This document shows positions 41,425 through 50,482 of a DNA stretch of 64,000 nt, in pieces. The stretch spans positions 1 through 64,000 of the forward strand of contig CAWEPB010000009.1 of NCBI GenBank assembly GCA_963810815.1, given 5' to 3'. How positions within the stretch are numbered: position 1 is the first letter of the stretch; the number at the start of each line of letters is the position of its first letter. The translations under genes and the position numbers were made by a program. Source of the DNA: CAVQWT01 sp963810815. GTDB taxonomy: Bacteria; Pseudomonadota; Gammaproteobacteria; Burkholderiales; Casimicrobiaceae. The notes beneath the pieces were generated by a model. The model made no database searches. It was given only the letters and a program-made list of their open reading frames with translations, and was not told the origin of the DNA.

Positions 41425-41482
41425 GGCCGCGACAATCACTTGTCACCCACGTCACGCACCACCCACCCTGGAGGAACGCCCC

Positions 41483-42454
41483 ATGAAGGCATCGATCGGT
41501 ATCGGGCGCACTGCCGGCGCCCTCGCGCTGGCGCTCGGCGCCGCGCTCGCCCCGCTGGCCGCCGGCGCGCAGGCGTACCCGGACAAGCCGGTCCAGTACA
41601 TCATCCCGTTCCCCGCGGGCGGCGAGTCGGACATCGCGGCGCGGCTGCAGCAGGTCGTGTTCAAGCAGAAGTACGGCCAGGACATGGTCGTCGTCAACCG
41701 CGCCGGCGCCGGGGGCGGCCTGGTCTGGGCGCAGCTCAATTCGCTGCCCGCCGACGGCTACACCATCGCCGGCATCAACCTGCCGCACATCGTGCTGCAG
41801 CCGCTCGAGGGCGAGGTCCAGTACAAGACCGAGGACATGACGCCGGTCTACTTCTTCCACTACACGCCCGACGCGATCGTCGTGCCGGAGACCAGCCCGT
41901 ACAAGACGCTGGCCGACCTGCTCAAGGCCGCGCGCGACAAGCCCGACACCATCACCTTCGCCGGGTCGGGCACGAATTCCGCGAACCACCTCGCCGCCGC
42001 GAAGTTCAACCAGCTGTTCAAGGTCAGGACGACCTACGTCCCGTTCAAGGGCACCGGCGACCTCATCTCGTCGGTGCTGGGCGGCCACGTCACCGGGGCG
42101 ATGACGTACTCGACGCTGGCGATCCAGCAGAAGGGCAAGATGCGGATGCTCGCCGTCGCCACCGAGAAGCGGCTGCCGCAGTTCCCCGACACGCCGACGT
42201 TCAAGGAACTCGGCGTCAACTGGGTCGACGGCGCCTACCGCGGCGTGGCGGTGCCGAAGTCGACGCCGCCGGACGTGCGGAAGAAGGTGTCCGACATGAT
42301 GGACACGCTGAACAAGGATCCGGAACTGCGGAAGAAGATGATCGAAGGCGGGTTCGAAGTCATCGACGTTCCGGTCGACAAGGTGCCGGCGTTCGTGCAG
42401 GAGCGGTCGAAGGAATACCTCGAGTCCGCCCGGGCGATCGGCATGATCAAGTAG
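41483..42454 (+). CDS. Tripartite tricarboxylate transporter substrate-binding protein (Bug/TctC)
   Basis: A 323-residue periplasmic binding protein. Signal peptide at about 1–29 (ending AGAQA), then the Bug-family hallmarks YPDKPVQYIIPFPAGGESD and VVVNRAGAGGGLVW, and TPTFKELGVNWVDGAYRG in the second lobe. It binds a carboxylate for TctAB-type uptake, but no membrane components are encoded nearby; Bug proteins often occur without them. Ligand unknown. GGAGG precedes the ATG by about eight bases. Bug proteins are greatly expanded in Burkholderiales. Confidence 0.9.
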   Translation: MKASIGIGRTAGALALALGAALAPLAAGAQAYPDKPVQYIIPFPAGGESDIAARLQQVVFKQKYGQDMVVVNRAGAGGGLVWAQLNSLPADGYTIAGINLPHIVLQPLEGEVQYKTEDMTPVYFFHYTPDAIVVPETSPYKTLADLLKAARDKPDTITFAGSGTNSANHLAAAKFNQLFKVRTTYVPFKGTGDLISSVLGGHVTGAMTYSTLAIQQKGKMRMLAVATEKRLPQFPDTPTFKELGVNWVDGAYRGVAVPKSTPPDVRKKVSDMMDTLNKDPELRKKMIEGGFEVIDVPVDKVPAFVQERSKEYLESARAIGMIK

Positions 42455-42968
42455 CGTCCGCAGGGGCCAGCGTCGCCTCTGGTTCCTGCTCCCGGCTCTC
42501 CGGCTCCCGGTTTCCTGTGCACGTAGCGAAGCTTTCGGTCGTACAACGCGAAGGCCTTCCCTTCGGAGGACAGCGCCAGCTGGTCGAACAATGCGACCCT
42601 GCGCGAGGCGGGCGGCCCACCCGGCTTGCTCTGGTTGGCGGCCATCGATTCGGCTACCGCGCCGGCGCGCGAATCATTGCGGCGACGAACGTCGACGATC
42701 GTCGACCATCGCTGCATCCGGCGCCGCAGCCCGAATGGGGCAGATCGGTGCATGGCAACAGCGCCCGAACTTCGCCTCGATCTGCCGGATCGACGATAAT
42801 GGTGCCGTCGGACACCCCGGCAATGCGGGCAGCGGATCGCCGCGACCTCGACCAAGGGCACATGAGACGGCATCTCCTGCTGTTTGACCGCATCCGAACA
42901 TGGCGGCGGGACAGCCGAGGCGTCGAGTGCGCTGGCGCGCCAGCCGCGCCTTGCATTTCATCGACGCG
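42455..42968. other. 514-bp gap with no convincing gene
   Basis: Between the solute-binding protein and the histidine kinase. Minus-strand frames give a short CPHCRGV-type zinc-ribbon-like start near 42873 that continues in another frame (DGTIIVDPADRGEVRALL), but no complete family is recognised. The base composition is less biased than the flanks. It may hold the promoter of the sulfatase locus or a decayed gene. Confidence 0.4.
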
Positions 42969-44798
42969 ATGAACTGGGTCGAAATCGCCTGGATCACGAT
43001 GATCGCGGCGAGCCTGATGCTCGGCGTCGTCCACCTGTTCGTCTGGCAGAAGCAACGATCGCAATACGCCCACCTGCTGTTCTTCGTGCTCGCGGTTTCG
43101 GCCGCGGCCTATGGTGCCTACGAACTCGCGAGAATGCAGGCCGGGACACCGGCCGACCTCGCCACCAACGCACGCTGGTCTCACGTGCCGCTCGCCGTGT
43201 TCGTGATCTCGGTTGTGGGGTTCGTGCGCCTCTACTTCGGTGCGGGCCGCATCTGGCTCGCCTACGGGGTGATCGGGATTCGGCTGGTTGCCCTTGCGCT
43301 GAATTTCCTGACCGGCGTCAACGTGAACTTCCGGGAGATCACGGCGCTGGATCATCTGCAGCTCTGGGGGGGCGCCGTCGTCGCCGGGCCCATCGGGATC
43401 CCCAATCCGTTCGCGATCGTCCCGCAGCTCAGCAACCTGCTGCTCGTCGTGTTCATCGTCGATGCCTCCATCACCCTGTGGCGCAGGGGTGGGCCGGTGG
43501 CACGCCGCCGCGCCGCCCTCGTCGGCGGCAGCCTTGCTCTCTGCATCGTGACGGCAGCCAGCTTCGCCGCGCTGGTCGTCACCGGCGTGGTACACGCGCC
43601 CACCATCCTCATGCCCGGCTTTTTCATCGTCGTACTGGCGATGGGCTACGAGCTGGTCTGGGACCTGACCGCTGCGGCGCAGCTTGCGGCCCAGCTCCGC
43701 GCCAGCGAGCAGCGCTTCGGCGCGGTCGTCGAAGCGGTTCCGAGCGCGATCCTTCTGGTCGACAGCAAGGGAATGATCACGTTGGCGAATGCGCAGGCCG
43801 AGACCGTTTTCGGCTACCAGAGGGCGGAACTCGTCGCGAAGCCGGTCGAAATGCTGATTCCGGAGCGCTTTCGCACCCCGCATGCCGGACTGCGGGCCGC
43901 CTACGCCGGCGATCCGCGGGCGCGCGCGATGGGGGCCGGACGCGAGCTGGTCGCACGCCGAAGGGATGGCGGCGAATTCCCGGTGGAAGCCTCGCTCAGT
44001 CCGATGCCGACAAAGGATGGATTGTTCGTGCTGGTGTCGGTCGTCGACATCACCGAGCGCAGGAGCGTCGAGCGGGTGACGGCCCGCCAGCGCGACGACT
44101 TCGCTCACCTGTCGCGGGTCGCGATGTTGGGCGAGTTGTCCGGATCGCTCGCGCACGAACTCAACCAGCCGCTGACGGCCATTCTGAGCAATGCACAGGC
44201 CGCGCAGAGGTTTCTCGCACAGAGTCCGCCGCGGGTAGACAAGCTCGCGGAAATCCTTGCCGACATCGTGAAGAGCGATCACCGTGCCGAAGCGGTGATT
44301 CAGCGGCTGCGATCTCTGCTCAGGAAGGAAGCGTCGCAGCGTCATCCACTCGACGTCAACGACGTGGTCGAGGAATCGCTGCGTCTGATGGGGAGCGACC
44401 TGCTGAATCGGCAGGTAGCGGTCAGCACCGACCTCGACGCAGCGCTGCCGACCGTGAGCGGCGATCGAAACCAGCTGCAGCAGGTGTTGCTCAACATGGT
44501 GATCAACGGATGCGACGCCATGGACGGCCGGGTAGCGGACTGCCGGCTGCTGGTGCGAACCCGAACGACCGCGCATGGCGGCGTCGAGGTCTCCGTCGCC
44601 GATCGGGGCACGGGAATCCCCTTGGCGGATCTCGAACGGATATTCGAGCCGTTCATGACCACCAAATCGAAGGGACTGGGTCTCGGCCTGGCGATCTGCC
44701 GATCGATAGTCGAAGCCCATGGCGGCCGCCTGTGGGCGACCAACAATCCGGACCGGGGCGCCACGCTGCATTGCGAGCTGCCGGCGAGGGTGGAATGA
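42969..44798 (+). CDS. Membrane PAS-domain sensor histidine kinase
   Basis: A 609-residue kinase: about seven membrane helices (residues 5–230), a PAS domain (about 240–360, FGAVVEAVPSAILLVDSKG), then HisKA (about 380–445, with the phospho-acceptor His in GSLAHELNQPLTAILSNAQ) and HATPase (about 490–605, NQLQQVLLNMVINGCDAMDG, DRGTGIP, GLGLGLAICRSIVEAHGG). This is the FixL/TodS-like type with an unusual N-terminal 7TM. The ATG at 42969 places the first helix (MNWVEIAWITMIAASL) at the start; the ATG at 42900 would prepend 23 basic residues. Its stop overlaps the start of the FixJ-like regulator by four bases. Confidence 0.85.
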   Translation: MNWVEIAWITMIAASLMLGVVHLFVWQKQRSQYAHLLFFVLAVSAAAYGAYELARMQAGTPADLATNARWSHVPLAVFVISVVGFVRLYFGAGRIWLAYGVIGIRLVALALNFLTGVNVNFREITALDHLQLWGGAVVAGPIGIPNPFAIVPQLSNLLLVVFIVDASITLWRRGGPVARRRAALVGGSLALCIVTAASFAALVVTGVVHAPTILMPGFFIVVLAMGYELVWDLTAAAQLAAQLRASEQRFGAVVEAVPSAILLVDSKGMITLANAQAETVFGYQRAELVAKPVEMLIPERFRTPHAGLRAAYAGDPRARAMGAGRELVARRRDGGEFPVEASLSPMPTKDGLFVLVSVVDITERRSVERVTARQRDDFAHLSRVAMLGELSGSLAHELNQPLTAILSNAQAAQRFLAQSPPRVDKLAEILADIVKSDHRAEAVIQRLRSLLRKEASQRHPLDVNDVVEESLRLMGSDLLNRQVAVSTDLDAALPTVSGDRNQLQQVLLNMVINGCDAMDGRVADCRLLVRTRTTAHGGVEVSVADRGTGIPLADLERIFEPFMTTKSKGLGLGLAICRSIVEAHGGRLWATNNPDRGATLHCELPARVE

Positions 44799-45433
44799 CG
44801 TCGATCGGAGAACCGGTGCCGACGGTCTACGTCGTCGACGACGACGCCGATCTGTCGAGAGCCGTCGGGCGGCTGCTCGAATCCGTTGGGCTGCGCGTTG
44901 CCACGTTCCCGTCGGCCCACGAGTTCCTCGAGCGGTACGACCCGGGCGCTCCGGGTTGCCTCGTGCTCGACCTCGCGCTGCCTGGCCTGAGCGGTCTCGA
45001 GTTGCAGCGCGTGCTGGAACAGCAGGGCAGTCCCCTGCCGATCGTCTTTCTGACGGGCCGGGGCGACATCGCGACGAGCGTTCAGGCGATGAAGCATGGC
45101 GCGGCGGACTTCCTCACCAAACCGGTCGACGACACCGAGCTGATTGCCGTCATTCACGAGGCACTGGCCAGGGACCAGGCGCTCCGTAGCGCGCGTCTTG
45201 AACGAGAGCGCCTGGCAAAGTGCCTTGCCGCACTCACCGAGCGTGAACGGCAGGTTCTCGAGCTGATCGTCGCCGGAAAGCTGAACAAGCAGATCGCCGC
45301 CGAGCTCGGCACGGTCGAGAAGACGATCAAATTCCATCGCGCCAACCTGATGCACAAGATGGGGGTTCGTGTCGTCGTCGACCTGGTGAAGCTGGCGGAG
45401 CGCGCCGGCGTCGGCTCCGCGCCCAGGACCTGA
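44795..45433 (+). CDS. FixJ-like response regulator (receiver + LuxR HTH)
   Basis: A 212-residue two-domain regulator. The receiver (about 10–125) has VYVVDDDADL, phospho-Asp in CLVLDLALPGLSG, and a Thr/Lys pair in FLTGRGDIATS and FLTKPVDD. The C-terminal helix–turn–helix is LTERERQVLELIVAGKLNKQ IAAELGTVEKTIKFHR (two segments), typical of FixJ/NarL. ATGA overlap with the kinase stop shows translational coupling and cognate pairing. It is the likely activator of the downstream sulfatase cluster and may bind the palindrome at 45468. Confidence 0.9.
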   Translation: MTSIGEPVPTVYVVDDDADLSRAVGRLLESVGLRVATFPSAHEFLERYDPGAPGCLVLDLALPGLSGLELQRVLEQQGSPLPIVFLTGRGDIATSVQAMKHGAADFLTKPVDDTELIAVIHEALARDQALRSARLERERLAKCLAALTERERQVLELIVAGKLNKQIAAELGTVEKTIKFHRANLMHKMGVRVVVDLVKLAERAGVGSAPRT

Positions 45434-45467
45434 GCCTGCGTCCTGCGTCTGCGCTGCGCCCGATACC

Positions 45468-45481
45468 TGGACCAAGGTCCA
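45468..45481. promoter_or_regulatory. Palindromic operator candidate TGGACC-AA-GGTCCA
   Basis: Perfect 6-bp inverted repeats with a 2-bp spacer lie between the FixJ-like regulator and the receiver-only gene, 40 bp before the latter's start. Its size and dyad fit a dimeric activator site, possibly for the FixJ-like protein just upstream. Inference. Confidence 0.45.
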
Positions 45482-45520
45482 GTAGGCCCGGCTGCCTGCC
45501 CTTGATACCTTGTGGTCAGG

Positions 45521-45934
45521 ATGACGAGCGCGATGCCGCTGCTGGCCGTAGTGGACGACGATGCAGACGTCCGCGTGGCCTTGATGCGACTCGTTTCCTC
45601 CGCCGGCTTCGCCGTCGAGACGTTCGCGTCCGGCGCGGAGTTTCTGCGCGTGATGGAGGACCACGAGCCGGATTGTGTCGTCCTCGACCTGCACATGCCC
45701 GAAATGACCGGTTTCGACATTCAAGGTGCGCTCGCCGGTCATCCCGGCGTACCGGTCGTTGTCATCACGGGACACGACACTCCCGAGTCGCGCGCGCGGG
45801 CCTTTGAACTGGGCGCGAAGGCCTATCTCCGCAAGCCCGTCAACGACGAAGCGTTGCTTGCGGCGGTCGGCGCAGCGATCGGCACCGCCATCGGTGGCGT
45901 GTCGCCGCCGACGCAACGTGGAGCACGGTCTTGA
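45521..45934 (+). CDS. Receiver-domain-only response regulator
   Basis: A 137-residue CheY-like receiver with no output domain: LLAVVDDDADVRVAL (acidic pocket), phospho-Asp in CVVLDLHMPEMTGFD, the Thr in VVITGHDT and the Lys in AYLRKPVND. Such proteins are phosphate sinks or relay partners; here it could compete with or relay from the PAS kinase. The ATG at 45521 is chosen; a GTG lies at 45512. It sits 87 bp after the FixJ-like gene. Confidence 0.85.
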   Translation: MTSAMPLLAVVDDDADVRVALMRLVSSAGFAVETFASGAEFLRVMEDHEPDCVVLDLHMPEMTGFDIQGALAGHPGVPVVVITGHDTPESRARAFELGAKAYLRKPVNDEALLAAVGAAIGTAIGGVSPPTQRGARS

Positions 45935-46028
45935 CGTACGTGGCGCACGCGGACCTTCGCATTGCCGATGACCGTGCCGCCGAGCGCTGCCGGGCAGAAG
46001 TCGTTCGTCCATGGGAAGGAGGCCAGGA

Positions 46029-46556
46029 ATGAGGATCACCACGTGCGCGCTGCTCGGGGCTGCCGCCATTCTCGCGGGCTGCGCGGGCTCGCCGGTGCCC
46101 GGCGCCGATGCCAGCGGGTCGCAGGCGCAGCTCATGTACGTGCAAAGCGCAGACGATCTCCGGGTCGATGCCGCCGGGAGCACCCTGCGGCTGGTCAAGG
46201 TCAATCCGCAGACCGTGTACTTCTCCGACAGGCCGAAGCGGATCGCCGGGCATCTCACCATGGCCGACTACCTGAAGACGTGGAAGGAGGGGCGGGACAA
46301 CTTCGGCGCGGATCCGCCGAACGCGACCCTCTCGGTCTACGAGCCGGGGCGCGCGGAGCCGACGCTCGTGGTGGTCACGCTGATGAAGCCGGTCGTGGAC
46401 GGCGCGGACCTCGTGTACACGTACAGGATCATCGAGGGAACCATGCCGGCGAGCGGTGCGACGAGCCTGTTCATCGACTGGTACGGGGTCGGGGGCGGGG
46501 TCGGGCCGGGCTTCCACGGTGTCGGCGTGGGGCGCCGCGGCGTCGGCTGGCGCTGA
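46029..46556 (+). CDS. Uncharacterised lipoprotein of the sulfatase cluster
   Basis: A 175-residue lipoprotein: signal MRITTCALLGAAAILAGC, with the lipid-modified Cys near residue 18. The mature part has a conserved-looking block, VYFSDRPKRIAGHLTMADYL...DPPNATLSVYEPG, and ends in a Gly-rich tail. The same block occurs in the next gene (46653–47438), so the two are paralogs. No known domain is recognised. AAGGAGG is six bases before the chosen ATG; an ATG at 46011 is less likely. Probably periplasmic-facing, and possibly linked to the sulfatase by position. Confidence 0.6.
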   Translation: MRITTCALLGAAAILAGCAGSPVPGADASGSQAQLMYVQSADDLRVDAAGSTLRLVKVNPQTVYFSDRPKRIAGHLTMADYLKTWKEGRDNFGADPPNATLSVYEPGRAEPTLVVVTLMKPVVDGADLVYTYRIIEGTMPASGATSLFIDWYGVGGGVGPGFHGVGVGRRGVGWR

Positions 46557-46652
46557 CCACCGACAGCCCGCACGGACCGCGGGCCTTCGGATGGCAAGAG
46601 AGGCTGCGTGAATCGGCGATCGGGCACGATTGCACTTGACGAGGAGATCCAC

Positions 46653-47438
46653 ATGTTCCAGCTACGCCTTCATCCGCGGCGAGCGCTTGCGATCGCGCTT
46701 GCCACCACCATCGCCCTGCCGCCAGCGGCTTTCGCGCAGGCGCCAGCCGCCTCCGCCCCGGCCAAGCCGGCGCCGGTGGCAGCATCGCAGCAGAAAGTGC
46801 AGCTGCTGTTCGTGCAGAACTCGGCGGGTGTGGCCATCGACCAGGCCAAGGGCGTGCTGACGCTCAAGAACGTGAGCCCCTCGACGCTGTTCTTCACCGA
46901 TCGGCCGGTGCGCATGGCGGGCCATTACCACACCAGGGACGAGTTCCTGCCGCTGTGGAACGAGGGGCCGGACAGCCTCGCGAAGAATCCGCCCAATGCC
47001 ACGCTCTCGATCGTCGAGCCGGGCCAGGCGGATCTGCAAAACGTGGTTGTCGTCCTGCGAAACCCGCGCATGCAGGGCAACGACCTGATCTACGACTTCA
47101 AGCTGGTCGAGGGTACGCTGCCGAAGGCGGGGAACGCCGCCGTGCTGTTCATCGACATCCTGGGGATCTGGCGACGCAACATCCGGCGCGTGGCGGTGAT
47201 CGGGACCGCCGCTGCCGTGACGACGGCTGCCGTCGCCACCACGAGTGCCGCCGCCGCGGCTGCTGCGAAGCCGACGACGGTGAACGTGCAGGTCACGCCG
47301 CCGCCGCCGAAGCCTGCTCCCCCGCCGTCCGGGTCGCAGAAGCTCGAGCAGCTGAAGGCCCTGCAGAAGGAGGGCCTGATCAGCGAGGCGCAGTATCAGA
47401 AAGCATCGCAGGAGGTGCTGAACGAGATGGTCAAGTAG
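46653..47438 (+). CDS. Secreted SHOCT-domain protein, paralog of the upstream lipoprotein
   Basis: A 261-residue protein: signal peptide (about 1–29, ending AAFAQ), a Pro/Ala linker, then the block FFTDRPVRMAGHYHTRDEF... PPNATLSIVEPG shared with the upstream gene, an Ala/Val-rich predicted membrane-like or flexible stretch (about 165–195), Pro-rich linker, and a C-terminal SHOCT motif (LEQLKALQKEGLISEAQYQKA). GAGGAG precedes the ATG at 46653. It ends 12 bp before the sulfatase start, so the two are surely co-transcribed. Function unknown. Confidence 0.65.
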   Translation: MFQLRLHPRRALAIALATTIALPPAAFAQAPAASAPAKPAPVAASQQKVQLLFVQNSAGVAIDQAKGVLTLKNVSPSTLFFTDRPVRMAGHYHTRDEFLPLWNEGPDSLAKNPPNATLSIVEPGQADLQNVVVVLRNPRMQGNDLIYDFKLVEGTLPKAGNAAVLFIDILGIWRRNIRRVAVIGTAAAVTTAAVATTSAAAAAAAKPTTVNVQVTPPPPKPAPPPSGSQKLEQLKALQKEGLISEAQYQKASQEVLNEMVK

Positions 47439-47450
47439 CAAGAGGATACG

Positions 47451-49964
47451 ATGATGAATTCCGGGAGAGGCCCGATGAAGGTTCGCTTTACGTGCAAGCT
47501 ACTGACCTCCGTGGTCGCGGTCGCCTCGTGCCTGGGGGCGGCCTCGGCACAACAGGTTACCGGTACGCTGGGTTCGGCGAACGCCACCACGACCCTCGAC
47601 GGCAAGCAGCTTCCGCGGCCTGATCCGAGTTTCGGCGGAGTGATCCAGGAAAAGGCCTCGGAATCGAAGGCGTGGTGGGCGCCACGGGTCGTGCCGCCGA
47701 AGGGCGCGCCCAACGTGCTGCTGATCATGACCGACGACAGCGGGTTCGGCGCGCCGAGCACCTTCGGTGGCGTCGTTCCGACACCGGCCCTCGATCGCAT
47801 CGCGAAGAGCGGGATTCGTTACACGAATTTCCACTCCACGTCGCTTTGCTCGCCGACGCGTGCGGCGCTGATCACCGGGCGCAACCACCACGTGGCCGGC
47901 TTCGGCGTGGTGGGCGAAATCGCGACGGGATTCCCGGGTTACGACTCGGTCATCAGGAAGGAGAACGGCACCATCGGTGCCATCCTGAAGGACAACGGGT
48001 ACGCGACCTCGTGGTTCGGCAAGAATCACAACACCCCCTTCTACCAGGCGACGCAGGCCGGACCCTTCGACCAGTGGCCGAACGGCATGGGCTTCGAGTA
48101 CTTCTATGGCTTCGTGGGTGGCGACGCCAGCCAATGGCAGCCGAACCTGTACCGCAATACGACCGCCATCTACCCCTTCGAGGGCAAGCCGGGCTGGAAC
48201 CTGACCACGGCCATGGCCGACGAGGCGATCCAGTACATGAAGGAGATCAAGGCGGTCGCGCCGGAGAAGCCGTTCCTCGTCTACTACGTACCCGGCGGCA
48301 CGCATTCCCCGCATCATCCGACGCCGGAGTGGATCAAGAAGATCGGCGACATGCACCTGTTCGACCAGGGCTGGAACAAGATTCGCGAGACCATCTTCGC
48401 CAACCAGAAGCGGCTGGGCATCATGCCGCCCGAGGCGAAACTGACTCCCTGGCCGAAGGAACTGCCGGAGTGGGATTCGCTCGGGTTTCTCGAGAAGAAG
48501 CTGTTCATCAAGCAGGCCGACGTCTTCGGGGCTTACCTCGCCTATACCGACCACGAGATCGGCCGCGTGATTCAGGCGGTCGAAGACCTGGGCCAGCTCG
48601 ACAACACCCTGATCATCTACATCGCGGGCGACAACGGCGCAAGCCCGGAGGGGATGCTCAACGGCACGCCGAACGAATTCACCACCTTCAACGGCGTTCC
48701 CGTGCCGGTCAAGGCCCAGATGCTGTGGTACGAGTTCTGGGGGTCGGACAAGACATTCCCGCACTTCGCCGCGCCGTGGGCGTGGGCGATGGACACGCCG
48801 TTCAAGTGGACGAAGCAGGTGGCCTCGCACTACGGCGGCACGGCCCAGGGCATGGCCATGTCGTGGCCCGGCCACATCAACGACGTGGGCGGTATCCGCC
48901 GCCAGTTCCACCACGTCATCGACATCGTTCCGACCATCCTCGAAGCGACCGGCATCCCGATGCCGGAGACGATCAACGGAGTCAGGCAGCGACCGATGGA
49001 TGGCGTGAGCATGGCCTACACCTGGGACAAGGCGAATGCCAACGCCGCGTCCAAGCGCGCGACGCAGTACTTCGAGATGCTCGGCAACCGCGCCGTGTAC
49101 AACGACGGCTGGGTCGCGGCGACGACCCCGGCGACGCTCCCGTGGGAACTCTCCACCAAGCCGGCGCCCGACGTGATCACCGGGTACCAGTGGGAGCTCT
49201 ACAACGTCGCCGAGGACCCCACCGAGTCCAACGACCTGGCAGCCAGGATGCCGGACAAGCTCAAGCAGATGCAGGACCTCTTCTACGCCGAGGCGAAGAA
49301 GCACGACGTGCTGCCGCTCGACAACTCGTCGCTGACGCGCTGGAACACGCCGCGTCCGAACCTCACCGGCGGACGCAAGGTCTTCACCTACTCGGGGGCG
49401 CTGGCGGGCGTGCCCAACAGCGGCGCGCCGAGCATCCTGAACAAGTCGTACACCATCACCGCCGAGGTCACGATCCCCAAAGGGGGCGCCGAAGGCATGA
49501 TCGTCACCGACGGCGGGCGCTTCGGCGGCTACGGGCTCTTCCTGAGCAAGGGTGTGGGAGGCATACGCAAGGGCAAGCCGGTGTTCCTCTACAACCTGCT
49601 CGACCTCAAGCGCACGGTCTGGGCTGGTCCCGAGTTGGGTCCGGGCAAGCACACCATCGTCTTCGACTTCAAGTCGGCTGAGCCGGGCCTGGGCAAGGGC
49701 GGGACGGGCGTGCTCTACGTGGACGGCAAGGAAGTGGCCAGGAATTCCATGGAACACACCACCCCGATCACGTTCCCGGAGGACGAGACTTTCGATGTCG
49801 GCCAGGACACGCGCTCCGGCGTCGCGATGCTGGAGTATCGCTACGACGTCCCGTTCAAGTTCACCGGCACGATCAACAAGCTCACCTTCAATCTCGCACC
49901 GGACCAGGTGACGGCAGAGGAACGCCAGCAAATGCAGAAGACGGTCGCCGGGGCGCGTGACTAG
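47451..49964 (+). CDS. Secreted arylsulfatase (formylglycine type)
   Basis: An 837-residue sulfatase. Signal peptide ending ASAQQ, then the metal-site start VLLIMTDDSGFGAPS, and the formylglycine motif C133-S-P-T-R-A-A-L-I-T-G-R. GTHSPHHP and GDNGASPEG give further Ca2+/active-site residues. The catalytic domain (about 80–560) is followed by a long C-terminal beta-rich domain (about 640–820, YTITAEVTIPKGGAEGMIV), as in large Mycobacterium AtsA/AtsD-like enzymes. The Cys must be oxidised to formylglycine before export; the maturase at 7246–8547 could do that. The ATG at 47451 follows AGAGGA; an ATG at 47475 is also possible. It hydrolyses sulfate esters; substrate unknown. Confidence 0.92.
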   Translation: MMNSGRGPMKVRFTCKLLTSVVAVASCLGAASAQQVTGTLGSANATTTLDGKQLPRPDPSFGGVIQEKASESKAWWAPRVVPPKGAPNVLLIMTDDSGFGAPSTFGGVVPTPALDRIAKSGIRYTNFHSTSLCSPTRAALITGRNHHVAGFGVVGEIATGFPGYDSVIRKENGTIGAILKDNGYATSWFGKNHNTPFYQATQAGPFDQWPNGMGFEYFYGFVGGDASQWQPNLYRNTTAIYPFEGKPGWNLTTAMADEAIQYMKEIKAVAPEKPFLVYYVPGGTHSPHHPTPEWIKKIGDMHLFDQGWNKIRETIFANQKRLGIMPPEAKLTPWPKELPEWDSLGFLEKKLFIKQADVFGAYLAYTDHEIGRVIQAVEDLGQLDNTLIIYIAGDNGASPEGMLNGTPNEFTTFNGVPVPVKAQMLWYEFWGSDKTFPHFAAPWAWAMDTPFKWTKQVASHYGGTAQGMAMSWPGHINDVGGIRRQFHHVIDIVPTILEATGIPMPETINGVRQRPMDGVSMAYTWDKANANAASKRATQYFEMLGNRAVYNDGWVAATTPATLPWELSTKPAPDVITGYQWELYNVAEDPTESNDLAARMPDKLKQMQDLFYAEAKKHDVLPLDNSSLTRWNTPRPNLTGGRKVFTYSGALAGVPNSGAPSILNKSYTITAEVTIPKGGAEGMIVTDGGRFGGYGLFLSKGVGGIRKGKPVFLYNLLDLKRTVWAGPELGPGKHTIVFDFKSAEPGLGKGGTGVLYVDGKEVARNSMEHTTPITFPEDETFDVGQDTRSGVAMLEYRYDVPFKFTGTINKLTFNLAPDQVTAEERQQMQKTVAGARD

Positions 49965-49997
49965 GCGGCGGGTGCGCAACACCAGCGCCGGAGAACG

Positions 49998-50369
49998 ATG
50001 GAATCGGGTATGGGCGAAACGAGGGTGCTTGCCGTCGCCGCCGTCGGTGAAATTGCAACCGGGATCGCGTTGCTGGTTGCCCCGTCGCTGGTCGGACAAT
50101 TGCTGCTCGGCGCCGAACTCACCGGCATTGCCGCGACCGTGGCGCGCGTGGCCGGCATCGCGCTGGTCGCGTTGGGGGTCGCGTGCTGGCCGGGCACGCC
50201 GCTGGTCGGCATGCTGACCTACAGCGGGGCCGCCACGATGTATCTCGCCTATGTGGGCCTGGCCGGCGGCGCGACGGGCCCGCTGCTGTGGCCGGCGGTC
50301 GTCCTGCACGCGATCCTGACGGTGCTTTTGACATTCGCCGTGGCAAGGGGCAAGGCGACAAAGACGTAG
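49998..50369 (+). CDS. Small four-helix membrane protein
   Basis: A 123-residue hydrophobic protein with helices at about 8–28, 36–58, 63–85 and 92–114. EIATGIALLVAPSLVGQLLL and GIALVALGVACWPGTPLVGM resemble a widespread short membrane family of unknown function. It is 33 bp after the arylsulfatase, co-directional, and probably in its operon. No further inference is safe. Confidence 0.55.
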   Translation: MESGMGETRVLAVAAVGEIATGIALLVAPSLVGQLLLGAELTGIAATVARVAGIALVALGVACWPGTPLVGMLTYSGAATMYLAYVGLAGGATGPLLWPAVVLHAILTVLLTFAVARGKATKT

Positions 50370-50482
50370 AGCAATCGACGGTACCCGCCTGGTGCTGTCC
50401 GCCACGGTTCGCACCCTGCTCCATGGCAGCGAGTCGGCTCGGTGACCATTCACGAGCAGGACGGGGCCGGCTTCTGAACGCC

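Noticed and set aside
42235..42873. Minus-strand frame of 212 residues before the sensor kinase
   Set aside because: It overlaps the end of the solute-binding protein gene and has no family signature beyond a short CPHC motif.
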